From positions 248,001-312,000 of the forward strand of contig NZ_SPUI01000003.1 of assembly GCF_004522095.1 (NCBI RefSeq): a DNA stretch of 64,000 bases, in the 5' to 3' direction. Every line of letters starts with the position of its first letter. Position 1 is the stretch's first letter. Positions 62,522 to 64,000 of the stretch are shown one piece after another. A program made the position numbers and the translations under genes. The DNA is from Nocardioides sp. 503 (GTDB lineage Bacteria > Actinomycetota > Actinomycetes > Propionibacteriales > Nocardioidaceae). The notes under the pieces were generated by a model. The model searched no databases and was not told the origin of the DNA. It saw nothing but the letters and a program-made list of their open reading frames with translations.

Positions 62522-62631
62522 CGCGACCTCCTTTCGTGACTCGGAACCTAGGTCGCGCGTGTGTGCCCCCTGTTTCGCCGTGTAACAGCCGTGAAAATGA
62601 ATCCGCGCCCGCGGCTTCGTAGACTCCGGCC

Positions 62632-63312
62632 GTGCCTGCCGCCGTCGTCGTCCTCGCCGCCGGCTCCGGCTCCCGCGTCGGCGCGGGCGTCAACAAGGTC
62701 CTGCTCCCCCTGCGCGGGCGCCCCGTGCTCGCCTGGTCGGTCACCGACGCCCTCGCCGTGACCGACGTACGGCGGGTGGTGCTGGTCGTGCGCGACGGCG
62801 AGCAGGACGAGGTGGCGCAGGCGCTCGCCCCCCACCTGGGGCCGGCGGAGGTCCACCTCGTGACCGGCGGCGAGACGCGCCACGACTCCGAGTGGGCCGC
62901 GCTGCGCGCCCTCGCCGACGACATCCGCTCCGGCGAGGTCGACGCGGTCGCCATCCACGACGCCGCCCGTCCGCTCGCCGGGGCGCCGCTCCTCGAGGCA
63001 GCCCTGGCCGCCGCGCGGGAGCACGGCGGCGCGATCCCGGTGGTCCCGCTCGCGGGGCTCCTCGGGCGCGACGGCCGACACCCCGGCACGGCGCTCGCCG
63101 GGGTGCAGACCCCGCAGGCCTTCCGCGCCCCCGAGCTGCTGGCGGCCTACGAGCAGGCCGCCGCCGAGGGCTTCCAGGGCACCGACACGGCCAGCTGTGT
63201 CGCGAGGTACGGCGCATGGCCGGTCGCCGCGGTGGCCGGGAGCGCGCGCAACCTCAAGATCACCTTCCCCGAGGACGTCGCGCTCGCCGAGGAGCTCACG
63301 CAGGCGCGGTGA
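62632..63312 (+). CDS. ispD: 2-C-methyl-D-erythritol 4-phosphate cytidylyltransferase
   Basis: The product is 226 residues. It transfers CMP from CTP to MEP, the third step of the MEP pathway. The nucleotide loop is [12 protein letters not shown] with Lys22 in [15 protein letters not shown]. Other family motifs are [36 protein letters not shown] and [18 protein letters not shown]. The PVxDTVK segment of the family is replaced here by [10 protein letters not shown]; an intact PVTDTVK is found instead in the adjacent paralogue. The start is GTG at 62632. The 3' end overlaps the convergent paralogue by 17 bp. Confidence 0.9.
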   Translation: MPAAVVVLAAGSGSRVGAGVNKVLLPLRGRPVLAWSVTDALAVTDVRRVVLVVRDGEQDEVAQALAPHLGPAEVHLVTGGETRHDSEWAALRALADDIRSGEVDAVAIHDAARPLAGAPLLEAALAAAREHGGAIPVVPLAGLLGRDGRHPGTALAGVQTPQAFRAPELLAAYEQAAAEGFQGTDTASCVARYGAWPVAAVAGSARNLKITFPEDVALAEELTQAR

Positions 63313-63868
63313 GCGCGGCCAGGACGGCGACGTCGTCCTCGGAGGAGACCCGGCGCGCGGCGGCCGGCGCGTCGGCGTACTCGACCGGGAAGCGCGCGGC
63401 CAGCGCCGCCACCAGCTCGGCGAAGTCGAGGCTGGGCAGCCCGTCGAGCGCCGCCACCACCGTGGCCGGCAGGACCACCGGGGAGCACACGGTGAGCAGG
63501 CCGTCCCGGTCGACGGTCTCGCCCACGAAGCCGTCGGCCACGACCTTGACCGTGTCGGTCACGGGGCGCACGCCCACGACGACGGCGCCGCTCGCGGCCG
63601 AGCGGGAGACGCACGCGGCGATGAAGGACGCGGGCGTCATGGGGCAGAGGCTGTCATGGAGGACGAAGGGCTCGCCGGAGTCGACCAGCCCCGCCCACTC
63701 GGTGCCGAGGTCGACCGGCGTCACCCCGGCCTCGCCCAGCGCCCACACCGCGCAGGTCACGAGCGCCTCGCCGTGGATGAGGGCGAACGGCAGCGACCCG
63801 CGGCCCTCCTCCACCACCGTCCCGAGGGTCGGCTGGGGGTCCGCGTCGTCGTACGGGCTGCTCGTCAT
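63296..63868 (-). CDS. Degenerate IspD-like protein
   Basis: The product is 190 residues. Its middle aligns with Isp[21 protein letters not shown] (like HDAVRP), [15 protein letters not shown] (intact PVTDTVK), [20 protein letters not shown] (like ETPDRSTLRAVQTPQ) and [15 protein letters not shown] (like ITTPEDL). The N-terminal LAAGxGxRxG loop and its lysine are missing, so it cannot bind CTP in the normal way. It lies between carD and ispD, where other actinobacteria have only ispD. It may be a partner, a regulator or a decaying duplicate; I infer homology from motif order only. Confidence 0.65.
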   Translation of the reverse strand: MTSSPYDDADPQPTLGTVVEEGRGSLPFALIHGEALVTCAVWALGEAGVTPVDLGTEWAGLVDSGEPFVLHDSLCPMTPASFIAACVSRSAASGAVVVGVRPVTDTVKVVADGFVGETVDRDGLLTVCSPVVLPATVVAALDGLPSLDFAELVAALAARFPVEYADAPAAARRVSSEDDVAVLAALTAPA

Positions 63869-63890
63869 GGTGCTCCCAACCTAGGACGGA

Positions 63891-63922
63891 CGAAGGCCCC
63901 CGGCAGCAGCCGGGGGCCTTCG
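63891..63922 (-). terminator. Strong hairpin terminator after carD
   Basis: CGAAGGCCCCCGGC (63891-63904) and its exact complement (63909-63922) form a 14-bp perfect stem with a 4-nt AGCA loop. It starts 22 bases after the stop codon of the minus-strand gene at the right edge. No U-run follows. It would separate carD from the IspD-like gene. Confidence 0.8.
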
Positions 63923-63944
63923 GTGGAGCGGGTGGAGCGGTCGC

Positions 63945-64000
63945 TCAGGAGGCGAGGACCTCGTCGAGGATGGCCTCAGCCTTGTCCTCGTTGGTGTGCT
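63945..64000 (-). CDS. carD: C-terminal end of a CarD-like RNA polymerase-binding protein (gene continues past the window)
   Basis: Only the last 18 codons are visible, ending HTNEDKAEAILDEVLAS before a TGA stop. That ending and the position next to ispD match CarD, the essential actinobacterial factor that stabilises open promoter complexes at rRNA and other promoters. With so few residues the call depends heavily on gene order. A strong terminator follows it. Confidence 0.65.
   Translation of the reverse strand, partial: HTNEDKAEAILDEVLAS

Overview
The window is about 64 kb of very GC-rich chromosomal DNA. Genes are tightly packed, GTG starts are common, and stop/start overlaps of the ATGA or GTGA type are frequent. 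The gene set points to an actinobacterium, most likely Nocardioidaceae (Nocardioides-like): a lone GroEL behind CIRCE operators, a Lon gene behind an HspR-type operator, a CysO-like sulfur carrier, a DUF3263 protein beside a LytR C-terminal-domain protein, SoxR with its iron-sulfur cysteines, and the carD / ispD / ispF / cysS / rlmB neighbourhood. The family placement is inference; no rRNA or species marker is present. I see no prophage, insertion sequence, integrase or CRISPR array.

Layout. 1-5.2 kb: C-terminal part of a Ser/Thr kinase, groEL, and a SigE-type sigma factor with a membrane partner. 5.2-8.1 kb: ATP-grasp protein, two YCII proteins and a second sigma factor. 8.1-9.9 kb: a SAM-I riboswitch followed by a threonine-synthase-like enzyme and a CysO-like carrier. 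9.95-21.3 kb: lon, otsB, a lipoprotein, a LytR_C protein and DUF3263, a Gfo/Idh/MocA oxidoreductase, a two-component system, otsA, an acetyltransferase and an alpha/beta hydrolase. 21.4-30.1 kb: an M15-type peptidase, a transporter with a PLP lyase, a TetR-aldolase-kinase operon, and a Tat-exported amine oxidase with a secreted propeller protein. 30.2-38.7 kb: ung, an extradiol dioxygenase, an aldo/keto reductase, a glutamate-synthase-like FMN protein, an aldehyde dehydrogenase with a GMC oxidoreductase, and pdxY. 39.5-46.9 kb: tRNA-Thr, a split transketolase, a CynX-type transporter, an SDR, soxR with a GH13 enzyme, and a DUF4032 protein. 46.9-52.6 kb: acyl-CoA dehydrogenase, sulfotransferase, quinone-reductase-like enzyme, TetR, metallophosphoesterase. 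52.6-64 kb: rlmB, cysS, a C39 peptidase, an SDR with a molybdopterin oxidoreductase, ispF, a gluconate operon with its regulator, nirD, ispD, a degenerate IspD paralogue, and the end of carD.

How the parts work together. The riboswitch unit at 8.1-9.9 kb looks like a methionine module: the threonine-synthase-like enzyme could use O-phosphohomoserine and a carrier-bound sulfur to make homocysteine. OtsA and OtsB make trehalose. IspD and IspF belong to the MEP isoprenoid pathway. GntK, the gluconate permease and the FadR-type regulator form a gluconate uptake unit. SoxR may control the split transketolase through a perfect 18-bp dyad in a 19-bp promoter spacer. Two KstR-like palindromes suggest lipid or steroid-type control of the GMC/aldehyde dehydrogenase pair and of an SDR. 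Two families of intergenic palindromic repeats sit just 3' of genes in a fixed orientation and have no assigned function.
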